A DNA stretch of 64,000 bases from Allorhodopirellula solitaria (GTDB lineage: Bacteria > Planctomycetota > Planctomycetia > Pirellulales > Pirellulaceae). The notes below the pieces were generated by a model that did not search any database, had not been told where the DNA came from, and saw nothing but the letters and a program-made list of their open reading frames with translations. A program made the translations under genes and the position numbers. Shown here in pieces: positions 34,887-43,997 of this stretch; within the stretch, counting starts at the first letter, position 1, and each line of letters starts with the position of its first letter. The DNA is taken from the NCBI RefSeq assembly GCF_007859855.1, contig NZ_SJPK01000003.1:590695-654694 (forward strand), in the 5' to 3' direction.

Positions 34887-35773
34887 TGGTGGGAGTCGTC
34901 GCGCTGTGGGCAGTCATTGGCTTGATCTGCGTGGGGGGGTATCAGATTTACGCCCGTCGCCAACGAACGCTCGATCGGTTCGTCGAAGCGACGCAGCAAG
35001 AGGGAGAGTATGAGGAGGGAGCGGCCAGTCGCAGCGCCGAGTCGACGCGCCGATCGCCGCCATCGACGCGCCGCTTAGCCCGTCGTTGGATCTGGGTGCC
35101 GTGGACGATCGGGGCGATCACTGCCCTGGTCGTGTGGATCGGCTTCGGGTGGCCGTTGCAGTACGTTTTGGCCATTGGTGCCGTGGTTGCGTTGCTGCTC
35201 AGCCAAGTCGAGAGTTTTTTGCACACCCGCCACATCGCCAAACTGGAGCGACAACTCGCCGATGCCATCGACATCATGGTCGGGGCGGTCAGTGCGGGCG
35301 CGGCGTTGGGACCCGCGATGGAAGCCGCGACTCACGAAACCGATCGTCCACTGAAGCGGTATTTACAAGAAATCTCCGGTCGAATTCGCTTGGGCGATGA
35401 CCCCGCGTCGGTATTTCGATCGTTGGCCGATCGCGTACCGCTCGAGACGTTTCTACTTTTCTCGTCGTCGTTAGCCGTCCACTTCGAAGTCGGCGGTAGG
35501 CTCGCTCCCACACTTGCGATCGTGGGGCGGACCATCCGCGACCGCATTGAAATCACACGGCGGATCCAATCCAACATCGCCCAATCGCAGTTCAGCACAT
35601 TTGCGATCTTGGGGTTGGTGTACTTGATCGCTGTGATCGTCTGGCGAAACGGTCCCGAACCCATGCGCGAGTTCGTGACCTCGACCGTCGGTAGTTGGTT
35701 CATTGCCGGCTCGGTCATCCTGCAAGCCGTCGGGATTGCTTGGATGGGTATTATCTCTAAACCGAAGTTCTAG
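34880..35773 (+). CDS. tadB: TadB inner-membrane platform protein
   Basis: 297 aa. N-terminal helix, an Arg/Ser-rich cytoplasmic loop, two helices near 75-115, the GspF/T2SSF domain (LADAIDIMVGAVSAGAALGP) and C-terminal helices. Forms the membrane platform with TadC. Order cpaF-tadB-tadC is canonical. Confidence 0.9.
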   Translation: MVVVGVVALWAVIGLICVGGYQIYARRQRTLDRFVEATQQEGEYEEGAASRSAESTRRSPPSTRRLARRWIWVPWTIGAITALVVWIGFGWPLQYVLAIGAVVALLLSQVESFLHTRHIAKLERQLADAIDIMVGAVSAGAALGPAMEAATHETDRPLKRYLQEISGRIRLGDDPASVFRSLADRVPLETFLLFSSSLAVHFEVGGRLAPTLAIVGRTIRDRIEITRRIQSNIAQSQFSTFAILGLVYLIAVIVWRNGPEPMREFVTSTVGSWFIAGSVILQAVGIAWMGIISKPKF

Positions 35774-35841
35774 AAACGCATCTGAAAAGGGGCCGCTCCT
35801 CTCCGTCGAGGCCGTGAAAAAACATGCAAAGTGATTCGCCA

Positions 35842-35867
35842 TTAAAGGGGCAGACCCTCATTCAGAT
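35842..35867. repeat. Short dispersed repeat AAAGGGGCAGACCCTC, copy 2 of 3
   Basis: Between tadB and tadC. Same family as 28397-28421 and 56463-56490. Confidence 0.5.
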
Positions 35868-35895
35868 CGACTGCAATGCGTCAGGGACGAACTGA

Positions 35896-36807
35896 ATGAG
35901 CTCGCTATTCCTCACACTTCCTCTGCTCTTGGCGTTCACTGCGGTGGCGTTCCTGGCGGCGCGATATCTGTTCGCTCGCGAACGGACGCTCGCCCGTTGG
36001 CATTCCGACATGGATGTCAACGTCGCTCTGGATTCTTCATCGCCGCGCGGTTGGTTGTCGGGTTGGTTGTTCCTGGCTGGTTATCGCAGCGTTTCGGCAC
36101 CGTGGGTCTTTGTTGGGGCGATGACTGCGTGCACGTTGTTCGGTTTGGGGGCGGCGACGCTGTTCGTGCTGTCCGGTTTGCAAGGTGCGATGGAACGCAC
36201 CGTTGTGTTGGTTCCCGGCGGCGTCGGCGATACATTCTTGCCCGTCGTTTGGGTCGCTCCCTGGATTATGGCGATTCTCTTGATCTGTATACCTGTCACC
36301 ACTGTGCGTTCCGCTCGACGCAAACGAGTCGCGTTGATTGAACAAGACCTACCACTGGCGATGGAATTGATGGCAACACTCAGCGAAGCGGGTTTGAGTT
36401 TCGATTCGGCGCTCCTCCGGGTTCTGAGAACCCGCCTTGCCGGTCGACCGCTCGCCAATGAACTGAACCTCTATCACGCCGATCTGCTGGCGGGGCGCCC
36501 CAGAATCCAATCGTTGCGTCGGCTGAGCGGTCGAGTGCGGATTGGTTCGATCTCGATTCTGGTCTCGGCGCTCGTACAAGCGGAGCAGATGGGGATGGGG
36601 ATCGCCAAAGTCCTTCGCACTCAGGCCGACGACATCCGCGCCCGGCGACGCGAGCGCGCGATCGCGTTTGCCAATGCGTTGCCCGTTAAGCGTCTTTTCC
36701 CGCTGGTGATCTGTTTCTTGCCCGGCTTGTTCGTCTGGACTCTCGGGCCCGCGTTCGTACAGCTGTTCAAGCTCACCGAAACCTTCACCAGTGGCGGGGG
36801 TTTGTGA
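35896..36807 (+). CDS. tadC: TadC inner-membrane platform protein
   Basis: 303 aa. N-terminal helix, two central helices, GspF-like domain (QDLPLAMELMATLSEAGLSF) and C-terminal hydrophobic segment LVICFLPGLFVWTLGPAFV. The 122-bp gap to tadB contains the AAAGGGGCAG repeat. Overlaps the DUF192 start. Confidence 0.9.
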   Translation: MSSLFLTLPLLLAFTAVAFLAARYLFARERTLARWHSDMDVNVALDSSSPRGWLSGWLFLAGYRSVSAPWVFVGAMTACTLFGLGAATLFVLSGLQGAMERTVVLVPGGVGDTFLPVVWVAPWIMAILLICIPVTTVRSARRKRVALIEQDLPLAMELMATLSEAGLSFDSALLRVLRTRLAGRPLANELNLYHADLLAGRPRIQSLRRLSGRVRIGSISILVSALVQAEQMGMGIAKVLRTQADDIRARRRERAIAFANALPVKRLFPLVICFLPGLFVWTLGPAFVQLFKLTETFTSGGGL

Positions 36808-37160
36808 TGACGAAACTGTTCAACACCGAGACCGGCGACCTATTGTTGGATGATCTGCAGATTGCGGACACTTTCTGGAAACGCTTCCGTGGGCTGCAGT
36901 TTCGCGGTTCGCTGCCGGAAAGTTCCGGCTTGCTGTTGACGCCGTGTTCGTCCATTCACACCTGCTGGATGCGGTTTTCCATTGACGTGATCATGCTCGA
37001 CTGCGAGCGTTGTGTGTTGGGCATCCGAACGCGCGTTTCGCCTTGGCGCGCGGTCGTCTGCGAGCGCGGGACCGCTCACGTGATCGAAGTCCGACCTGGC
37101 TCAGTCGGTGTTCCGAAAGGGGCAAGATTGGATTGGAATGGACCACCATCTACCGGATAG
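36804..37160 (+). CDS. DUF192 protein
   Basis: 118 aa, GTG 36804 or ATG 36807; both overlap the tadC stop. DUF192 core FWKRFRGLQFRGSLPESSGL, SSIHTCWMRFSIDVIMLD and the C-terminal VIEVRPGSV. No signal peptide. DUF192 proteins are often last in Tad loci; function not established. Confidence 0.88.
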   Translation: MMTKLFNTETGDLLLDDLQIADTFWKRFRGLQFRGSLPESSGLLLTPCSSIHTCWMRFSIDVIMLDCERCVLGIRTRVSPWRAVVCERGTAHVIEVRPGSVGVPKGARLDWNGPPSTG

Positions 37161-37217
37161 TAGTAACGACGTATCCCCAAGCGAACGACATGCCTTTTAG
37201 AAAGAGAACGGGACTCG

Positions 37218-37922
37218 ATGCATCAACACTCTCATGAACTCACCCTGGGACTCGCGTATTTCTTGGGTGCTTTGCACGCGCTCGAGCCGGGCCACGGGAA
37301 GACCGCGATGCTGGTGTACCTCTCCGGCCAGCGGCGTAGCTATTGGCACCCGCTGGTGATGGGGGTATCAAGCGGGATGGCACACTCGGTGTCGTTGATC
37401 GCAATCGCCATGGCTGTTCATCTGACTCATCACCTCGTCACCGGTGATCACCACCATGATGATCAACGGGTTACAAATGGTTTGCAGTGGATCAGTGCCT
37501 GCTTGGTTTTATGCGTTGGCCTGTGGATGTTGTGGTCGGCATGGCGATCCAAACCGATGAAATGCGTTTGCCAATCGCATCGTCATGAGTGCGATTCGAA
37601 GCCGCCTTCAGCAAAATCCAGCTATTCGATGAGCGCATTGCTCGGCGTGGCGTTTGGATTGCTGCCCTGTCCATCCGCGCTGGCGGCATACTTCACCAGC
37701 ATGTCGACGGGATCCCCGGTTGCCGCGTACGCGGTCATCGGCTTATTCGCCGCAGGAATTGCCACGTCATTGACCTGTGTCGGCATGTTGTTGCAGCGTT
37801 TTGGTGGGAGCTTGATCCGCAAAGACAGTCGGCTCGGAGCGTTGCCCTGGTCTTACATCCGAGCGCTCCTGATCCTTGGTGTTGGCATGTTCTATACGGC
37901 TCGATTGGCGTTTGCGGCGTAG
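37218..37922 (+). CDS. NicO/RcnA-like metal transporter
   Basis: 234 aa, about six transmembrane helices. Signature GALHALEPGHGKTAMLVYLSG near residue 15, characteristic of the NicO (nickel/cobalt, RcnA-like) family, plus SSGMAHSVSLIAIAMAVHLT. A His-rich loop (LTHHLVTGDHHHDDQ) and a CVCQSHRHECDS loop fit transition-metal binding. Transports Ni, Co or perhaps Zn; direction cannot be told. Separate from the Tad operon by 57 bp on the same strand, so it may be co-transcribed. Confidence 0.78.
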   Translation: MHQHSHELTLGLAYFLGALHALEPGHGKTAMLVYLSGQRRSYWHPLVMGVSSGMAHSVSLIAIAMAVHLTHHLVTGDHHHDDQRVTNGLQWISACLVLCVGLWMLWSAWRSKPMKCVCQSHRHECDSKPPSAKSSYSMSALLGVAFGLLPCPSALAAYFTSMSTGSPVAAYAVIGLFAAGIATSLTCVGMLLQRFGGSLIRKDSRLGALPWSYIRALLILGVGMFYTARLAFAA

Positions 37923-38188
37923 CGACAATGGATGGAAAACCCGAAGGAATCGTGCTGGCTGTAGGCGGTTTTTGAGAGAATTCCGTCGGATGACCCAAGA
38001 TTTTCCATATTCAGTTAACTGGAAATCGATCTGCGTCGCGGTGCAGTGCCACGGCATTCGCTACGGGACCGCTCTCGCGCAGCTCCTTGTCGTTGACCAT
38101 CGGCTCTCGACAGAATCTTGAACCGTCAATCCTGCCAGTGCAAAGTGTTTGCATCTGCGATTGACACGTGGTGGGCTGTTGTTGATAA

Positions 38189-38205
38189 TTGCAGGGCAAT
38201 TGCAA
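38189..38205. promoter_or_regulatory. Fur-family-like operator TTGCA-N7-TGCAA, site 1
   Basis: TTGCAGGGCAATTGCAA, 17 bp with 5-bp arms, in the 482-bp gap between the NicO-type gene and the prepilin-peptidase-like gene. The arrangement is identical to site 2 at 44456, including AT before the right arm. No binding evidence. The remaining gap 37923-38404 holds no gene I trust. Confidence 0.45.
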
Positions 38206-38404
38206 TTGTGACTCTTGGCTCCACAGGTTTTTCCATGGCAACTCGACTGTTTTGCTTTCGCCGTGAATCGTTTTTTGGGGCGTTGCCTGTGTGCGGTATG
38301 GCTGCACAGGTCCGGGTGACTTTGTTGGCGGCCGTAGACGAACGATGGACCCGCATTCGCGACGTTGGCACTTTGCGTTTGTGTGCCATCACCGAGAACG
38401 ATTG

Positions 38405-39871
38405 ATGGCCGAGTCAATCGAGTGCCGCTTGGATCCGAACGTTGGTCATTCATCTTACGATCCTTTTGATGAATCGCTGTGGGGCGAGTACGCGCGGATG
38501 CTGCTGGTCGCGACCGCCGCTTGTGCCGGGGTCCATTGGTCGATTCGCCTGGCGAATGAACCCATTGCGGCCGTGATGGTCCTGGCCAACGTACTGGTCG
38601 TGGGGGCAGCCGTGAGCGATCGCATGGCGGGGCTGCCTCGGTTGATGTTTTTGTCCTTCTTTGCCAGTGGCCTGTCGGTCGTCCTAGCAACGAGACCAGA
38701 TGCGACGTTTTGGCAAGACTCGCTGGCGATGTTTTCTCCCTGGTTCACGATCGGGGCGTTCGGCATCTTGATTTTTCGCGATGGTTTGATTGCGACCAAT
38801 GCCCACACCAGACCGATTTCATTGGGTCAAGCCACCGTCATCATCGCTGTTTTGATCTCAGCGACCTACATGATCGTGATTCCGGGTATGGGTGCCGTCT
38901 TGGAGTCACAGCGCGAACGCTCGACGAGCTACACGATCGAGGAACTGACTCCACTGGAGGTGTTGAGGATTCGCAGCGCCAAACTCGCCGTCTTCGCGAT
39001 CTTTGCGTACATGGGCGCCTGTATCGGCAGCTTTTTAAACGTGGTCGCGGCGAGCACGCCCCGCGGCGAGTCGATTGTGTTGCGATCGTCGGCTTGTCCG
39101 AAATGCGAAACACCGATTCGACGCGTCGATAATTTGCCGTTGATCAGTTTTCTACGATTGCGAGGACGTTGTGGTGCCTGTGGAGTCTCCATTCCGATTC
39201 GCTATTTCACAGTAGAAGTGGTGGGCCTGGTAATCTTTTCTTCGTTGTTTTTGTACGAACTCGTTACTGGCGCGGCGAACGTCCCCGGGTTCCAACACTA
39301 CCCGTTCTCCGGCATCCTTTGGATCATCTTGTACACCAAGTGGCCGGTGGTCGGCATCTATTTCTTTCACTGTGCGCTGTTTAGTAGCCTGCTCACGATT
39401 GCGTTGATGGAACAGGATAAACTGCGACCGCCGCGCTGGCTGGCTCTTTCGCTGTTGGCAGTCTCAGCAATTCTGGTCGTCGTCTCGCCCAATCTATTGA
39501 CCGTGTCGCTCCTCGATCAGACACCACTGAGATGGCCTGCGTCATACCCCGATTGGCTTGACCGCGCGGCGTCTAGCCTTGTCGGCGGCAGCATGGGTTG
39601 GGCGATCGGTCATTTTGCCGGGTCGCTTCGGCTGCGTCGTCGTCAATCCACCACATCGCTTTCGCTGGCGTACGCACTTGTTGGGATCGCTCTGGGCTGG
39701 CAAGCGGTACTAACGATCGCGGCACTTTGGTGGATAGCCACGTGGCTGCTTAAGCGGTTTGGCGGACGCCGAGAGCGCCCCTCATGGTTGACCGCAACAA
39801 CGATTCTGTTTGCCGTCGCCATGCTCCACCACCCTGCATGGAGATGGTCATCGAACCTGCTGACCTTTTAA
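38405..39871 (+). CDS. A24 prepilin-peptidase-like protein lacking the second catalytic motif
   Basis: 488 aa (a typical PilD is 260-290), with an extra multi-helix N-terminal part. The methylase/zinc domain is intact: GACIGSFLNVVAASTPRGES, then paired CxxC (C231/C234 and about 257/260) in ACPKCETPIRRVDNLPLISF. In the peptidase half the first Asp may be in ALMEQDKLRPP, but GxGD is replaced by ALVGIALGWQAV. It is either an inactive peptidase, a methylase-only form, or a lineage-specific variant. Could serve the many DUF1559 pseudopilins. Confidence 0.75.
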   Translation: MAESIECRLDPNVGHSSYDPFDESLWGEYARMLLVATAACAGVHWSIRLANEPIAAVMVLANVLVVGAAVSDRMAGLPRLMFLSFFASGLSVVLATRPDATFWQDSLAMFSPWFTIGAFGILIFRDGLIATNAHTRPISLGQATVIIAVLISATYMIVIPGMGAVLESQRERSTSYTIEELTPLEVLRIRSAKLAVFAIFAYMGACIGSFLNVVAASTPRGESIVLRSSACPKCETPIRRVDNLPLISFLRLRGRCGACGVSIPIRYFTVEVVGLVIFSSLFLYELVTGAANVPGFQHYPFSGILWIILYTKWPVVGIYFFHCALFSSLLTIALMEQDKLRPPRWLALSLLAVSAILVVVSPNLLTVSLLDQTPLRWPASYPDWLDRAASSLVGGSMGWAIGHFAGSLRLRRRQSTTSLSLAYALVGIALGWQAVLTIAALWWIATWLLKRFGGRRERPSWLTATTILFAVAMLHHPAWRWSSNLLTF

Positions 39872-40015
39872 GCCGACCGTTGCGTCATCTGTGTGGTTAT
39901 TTTGCGAATCACCATGTTGAGAAGCCGCTTGGAACTATCGCGACCGAGAACTTCGTCGAATCCCATCGCATTACTTATCCGATCCCGTATCTATCTCCTT
40001 TCGTTTAACCTGACC

Positions 40016-40843
40016 ATGCATTCGAGTACTCTGCAAAGCCTTCCCGACGTCCAGTCTTATGATGACACGCGAAACTTGGCGATCGACCAAGTCGGCGTGA
40101 CCAGTGTCCCTTACCCGATTCAGTTTGTGTCGCGTCAGGACAGCGGCGAAACGCCGCAGAGCACGACGGGAATGTTTGATCTCTTCGTATCGCTGCCACC
40201 GACCGAGAAAGGCACGCATATGTCGCGGTTTGTGCAACTTTTGCGTGATTGGCCACAGCCGCTCGATTACGTTGGTGCGATCGAGCTTTGCGATCAGCTT
40301 CGCGACCGAATGGACGCGGATCGAGCCGACATCGAGATTCGGTTTCCGTATTTTGTCCAGCGAGCGGCGCCGGTGACCAAAGAGTTGGGGCTGTTGCGGT
40401 TGGACGTCAAACTCAACGTCTCGATCGATCGCGGGGCCGCGGCGGATCGTCGCCGAGACTTGAGAGTGACTGTATCCGGACCAGCGACCAGTCTGTGCCC
40501 ATGTTCCAAAGAGATTTCCGACTACGGTGCCCACAACCAACGATGCCAACTGACAGCGAGCGTTCGGTTCCGCGTAGAAACCGATGGCGTTTCGATCGAT
40601 GACCTGTTCGAGACCATGGAGAAGGCCGCCTCGTGCAGGGTCTATGCGACGTTGAAACGAAGTGACGAGAAAAAGATCACCGAGAACGCGTATGAGAATC
40701 CGAAATTCGTCGAGGACACCGTCCGCGATCTTGCCCTGGGTTTGAAAGCGGATTCACGAATCTCCTGGTTCCGCTGCGAATCGGAAAATTTTGAATCGAT
40801 TCACCAGCACAATGCGTTTGCAAGAATTGAAATGCAAACGTAA
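40016..40843 (+). CDS. folE2: GTP cyclohydrolase FolE2 (type IB)
   Basis: 275 aa from ATG 40016. FolE2 hallmarks: GTHMSRFVQLL, ELGLLRLDVKLNVSID and SLCPCSKEISDYGAHNQRC. Makes dihydroneopterin triphosphate for folate. FolE2 works with metals other than Zn and in several bacteria replaces the Zn enzyme FolE under Zn starvation through Zur control, often next to COG0523 GTPases. Here COG0523 and a Fur-family regulator lie 2-5 kb away, which fits. Confidence 0.93.
   Translation: MHSSTLQSLPDVQSYDDTRNLAIDQVGVTSVPYPIQFVSRQDSGETPQSTTGMFDLFVSLPPTEKGTHMSRFVQLLRDWPQPLDYVGAIELCDQLRDRMDADRADIEIRFPYFVQRAAPVTKELGLLRLDVKLNVSIDRGAAADRRRDLRVTVSGPATSLCPCSKEISDYGAHNQRCQLTASVRFRVETDGVSIDDLFETMEKAASCRVYATLKRSDEKKITENAYENPKFVEDTVRDLALGLKADSRISWFRCESENFESIHQHNAFARIEMQT
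40815..40840. terminator. Hairpin overlapping the end of folE2
   Basis: CGTTTGCA-N10-TGCAAACG, 8-bp arms, ending at the stop codon. No T-tract. The arms contain TTGCA/TGCAA, so it could also be a Fur-family-like site for the convergent region; a coding constraint may explain it. Confidence 0.35.
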
Positions 40844-40948
40844 ACGCTGGTCCAGCCTGCTCGCACTGCCACTGCAACGACAATAAGATCACACACCGGT
40901 GCAGCTGCCGCATTGAACCACCGTAGGTGGCGCTACGCTGATCTACGG

Positions 40949-41632
40949 CTATTGTCGATAATCCCTGACGGGATACTTCTGGGTATCCAACAGCTCGATG
41001 CTTCGTCCCATACGAGACTTTTTACTCCCGCGTTCCTCAGCAGGGATCATCGAGGGAAGCCATGCTTCCGGATTGGCTGAAAGCGAGAGCGACAGTTTCC
41101 GCCACGATACGGCCATTTGCTGTGCGGGTGTGACGACTCGCCGGCCGTCGGCCCATCGCATGATCACCTCTTCACGATAGGCCAGCCCCAGGCAATCGAC
41201 AATATCGAATTCGTAGTTTCGAATCCACTCAAACAACCCTAGCATCAGCATCAGGCAATCCGTGCGTTCATTCGGGGCGGGAGCCTCGAGCGTGGGTAGA
41301 TCTTGGTTCGACCAAGGCGGACAAACCAAGCGTGAATCCGTCGTGTAAGTCGGCGCGAAGCCATAGCGTTCGAGGAAGATGCCACCGTGTCGGTCGTCAC
41401 CGTAGTAGATTCCGAACCCACGCAAAACAACGCGTGTGCGGCGATCCAGTTGCAGCGTGTAAACGCTGGGGCAATTCTTGCGTTCCTCAGGCGGCCTGTC
41501 ACGATTGAATCCAATTTCAATCAGCCAGTTTCCCGCAGTTCGAGTGATATCTTGTCCCCAGCACCAAATCTGCTGGCTCAGCAAGCTCGCTGCCCAGGTT
41601 GGTGTGCATTGCGTCGTGACCGGCATGATCAC
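40949..41632 (-). CDS. Hypothetical protein, last gene of the MerC-like operon
   Basis: 227 aa, no signal peptide or transmembrane segment. Rich in Trp and charged residues (WGQDITRTAGNWLIEIGFNR, YYGDDRHGGIFLERYGF). Not recognised. Its start overlaps the end of the degenerate oxidoreductase by 4 nt. The gene looks intact although its neighbour is decayed. Confidence 0.65.
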   Translation of the reverse strand: MIMPVTTQCTPTWAASLLSQQIWCWGQDITRTAGNWLIEIGFNRDRPPEERKNCPSVYTLQLDRRTRVVLRGFGIYYGDDRHGGIFLERYGFAPTYTTDSRLVCPPWSNQDLPTLEAPAPNERTDCLMLMLGLFEWIRNYEFDIVDCLGLAYREEVIMRWADGRRVVTPAQQMAVSWRKLSLSLSANPEAWLPSMIPAEERGSKKSRMGRSIELLDTQKYPVRDYRQ

Positions 41633-42012
41633 TGAGGCGTTCCTCCGATGAGTTCGTGAAAAGCGGCGACATTGGAAAGCAACCCTGCCGACGCAGCGGC
41701 CCGTCGCACCCCGTCACCAACTGAAGCGATGCCGTATAGGAACATGCTGGCTATCCAACCACACCTGGCCAGCGAGCAGGCCGAGCGATGTCGCGATCGC
41801 TTTGGCGACCGAAGCGATCGGCGTGTTGGGCAACCGTTCCACTTGATCGACAAAGCAATGCTCTCGCATGCGTGCACGTGAGTCGGGCGATAGCGATCCA
41901 TGATCAGGAAGTTTTCAATGCCAGCATGCTTCCGTGCGATCGCGACGCCGACGCCCGCCCCCCCTGCACCCACCACGATCACGTCGAGTGTTTCGTCGCC
42001 GGCAGGTGTCAT
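41629..42012 (-). pseudogene. Degenerate FAD/NAD(P)-dependent oxidoreductase
   Basis: 127 codons. The N-terminus has an intact dinucleotide-binding start (LDVIVVGAGGAGVGVAIARK, then GIENFLIMDR). After about residue 48 the frame turns into low-quality sequence, while the adjacent frame reads VERLPNTPIASVAKAIATSL, which looks like internal and C-terminal parts of the same family. Internal deletion plus frameshift of a roughly 350-400-aa flavoprotein is the simplest reading. It overlaps the MerC-like stop by 4 nt. Confidence 0.6.
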
Positions 42013-42602
42013 GCCATGCTTCCTGACTCTTGTTCGCTCGGGCAGCATCCGCAGCGGCAGGTGAAGTGATGATTTGTCAGGTGTGCCCACACCAGCAGCA
42101 GGCCGCCCAGAGGTGTAATCCATGGCAGCAATGGCACGACCAATGATGCCTCGCGCACCGCAGGCGTCTCACTGGCGGTGGTCGAACTCGCCACCTCGCA
42201 GCTTGAACAGCAGGCGTCGGTACAGCACTCGAGCGAGGCAACGCTCGACGCGTCTTTGCTTTCACAGGAGGCACAGCACTCGTCTTCCAATGCGAACGCC
42301 GCCGTCGCGATCAACACCAATCCCAAAGCCGCGATGCCACTGGGTAGCCAGCGACGGTGCCGTCTCCAGCCGGGAACGAACGCAAAAGCGCCGAGTAGCA
42401 AACAGACGACGACCATTACCTTGTGAAAGCTCTCATCGGCCAGGAAGCTCAGTCCGAGCATCGGCAGAAACGCGATGACAAATGGCATCGCCGCACAATG
42501 GATCGCACAAGCGATCGAAGCGAGCATGCCTAGTCCATTGGTCATCGCCAACGGTTTACTGGGGCCTGGCTGGGATGCCGTGGCGAGAATCTCGGTTTTC
42601 AT
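42009..42602 (-). CDS. MerC-like membrane protein with Cys-rich loop (copy 1)
   Basis: 197 aa from ATG 42602, chosen for AAGGA 8 nt upstream and by alignment with copy 2. MerC-type ACAIHCAAMPFVIAFLPMLG, about four transmembrane helices. A Cys-rich loop (DECCASCES, CCTDACCSSC) precedes the last helix, and the C-terminus is HHFTCRCGCCP. Probably metal uptake or buffering; MerC relatives carry Hg, but the gene context suggests Zn. Between COG0523 and the decayed oxidoreductase. About 80% similar to the protein at 49072. Confidence 0.8.
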   Translation of the reverse strand: MKTEILATASQPGPSKPLAMTNGLGMLASIACAIHCAAMPFVIAFLPMLGLSFLADESFHKVMVVVCLLLGAFAFVPGWRRHRRWLPSGIAALGLVLIATAAFALEDECCASCESKDASSVASLECCTDACCSSCEVASSTTASETPAVREASLVVPLLPWITPLGGLLLVWAHLTNHHFTCRCGCCPSEQESGSMA

Positions 42603-42699
42603 CAATTGGTCCTTCATTGAATTGAATCAGGGTGTGTGTGTCGAATGTTTGCTGCGGTGCGCTTCTCAATCGGGCTCAAGCCGCAACGCGTTGGGTGAC

Positions 42700-43944
42700 T
42701 TACATCACCGTCTCTTCGGCTTCGATCTCGATAGGCGGCAGTGAGTCTTCATATCCGGCCCATGCCTCGGGGCCTTCGGCAAGCTCGGAATCGCTGAGCA
42801 GGCAGTCCTCAAGGATGCTACGAATGTTTTGCTCGTTCATCCCGTTGCCAATGAAGACGAGCTCTTGATGTCGATCGCCGTGCTCGCCGGTGAGCTTTGA
42901 CTGAATCTCATCGAGCAATACTTCGTCCTCTGGCCACGCATCGTCCGGAGCCGAGGCCCACCAGTATCCGGCCGGATCGAGCCGGATGGAGCAACCGGCT
43001 TGAGACCAGTCGTAGGCCCAGTCGTGACGGGACGCGATCCAAACGAGACCTTTGCTCCGCAGGACAGCGGTGAAGAGGCTGTCGTCCATATCAGCGTCGA
43101 GAGCGTTGACTAGCCGCTGCGGGTGAAAGGGGCGATCGCTGCGGAAAACAAAATTTGAAATGCCGTACTCTTCGGTCTCCGTTTCCTCTTCGCCGCGTGG
43201 AACTTCCAACCACCCCGGTTGCTGTTCTGCATCGGAGAGCGAAAACAAGCCCGTTCCCATAATCTCGCCAAGCTCAACACGGCTCTCGGTGGTCGTGAGT
43301 ATCCTGGCGCTGGCGTTGAGCCGGCTCACGATGCGATAGAGTTGTTCTAGTTCGTATGGGGAAAGCAGGTCTGTTTTGTTAATCAGAATGACGTTCGCGA
43401 ACTCCACTTGGTCAACCAACAGGTCGACAATATTGCGTTTGTCGTCATCGCTGAGCCCGAGACGTCGATCGGTGAGGTCATCCCACGAACCGAAGTCTTT
43501 CATGAAGTTCCCGGCATCGACGACCGTCACCAAGGTGTCCAGTTCAGCGACCAGCGACAGACTATCGCCCGCTTCGTCCTCAAATGTAAACGTCTCAGCT
43601 ACCGGCATCGGCTCCGAGATCCCTGTCGATTCGATGAGCAGATAGTCGAAACGTCCGTCACGGGCCAATCGCTGAACCTCCACAAGCAGGTCCTCGCGAA
43701 GGGTACAGCAGATACAGCCATTGGTCATTTCGACGAGCTGTTCTTCGGTGCGAGACAAATCCGCGCCACCGCTTTCGATCAGCGCCGCGTCGATGTTGAC
43801 TTCGCTCATGTCATTCACAATCACGGCGACCCGCAGGTCGTCTCGATTGTTCAAGACATGATTCAGCAGCGTTGTCTTTCCCGCTCCGAGGAAACCCGAT
43901 AGCACGGTAACAGGCAGACGATGGGGTGGCGGACTTTTTAGCAT
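42700..43944 (-). CDS. COG0523 metal-chaperone GTPase (CobW/YjiA/ZigA family)
   Basis: 414 aa. Walker A GFLGAGKTTLLNHVL, CxCC motif NGCICCTLRED, switch-region ESTGISEP and NKTD (INKTDLL), plus the C-terminal CobW_C domain (HPQRLVNAL). GTP-driven delivery of Zn to client enzymes is shown for ZNG1/ZigA-type members. The neighbouring FolE2 and Fur-family gene argue for a Zn role rather than cobalamin. The 97-bp gap to MerC 1 suggests one operon. Confidence 0.92.
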   Translation of the reverse strand: MLKSPPPHRLPVTVLSGFLGAGKTTLLNHVLNNRDDLRVAVIVNDMSEVNIDAALIESGGADLSRTEEQLVEMTNGCICCTLREDLLVEVQRLARDGRFDYLLIESTGISEPMPVAETFTFEDEAGDSLSLVAELDTLVTVVDAGNFMKDFGSWDDLTDRRLGLSDDDKRNIVDLLVDQVEFANVILINKTDLLSPYELEQLYRIVSRLNASARILTTTESRVELGEIMGTGLFSLSDAEQQPGWLEVPRGEEETETEEYGISNFVFRSDRPFHPQRLVNALDADMDDSLFTAVLRSKGLVWIASRHDWAYDWSQAGCSIRLDPAGYWWASAPDDAWPEDEVLLDEIQSKLTGEHGDRHQELVFIGNGMNEQNIRSILEDCLLSDSELAEGPEAWAGYEDSLPPIEIEAEETVM

Positions 43945-43997
43945 GAGGACTCCTAGCTTGGTAATTTCGTAAACGCGTTGGGGTAGACTGTTCGTGA

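Noticed and set aside
38118..38405. 95-codon plus ORF ending at the prepilin-peptidase-like start
   Set aside because: It crosses the TTGCA-N7-TGCAA site and has no family features; the gap is more simply regulatory.
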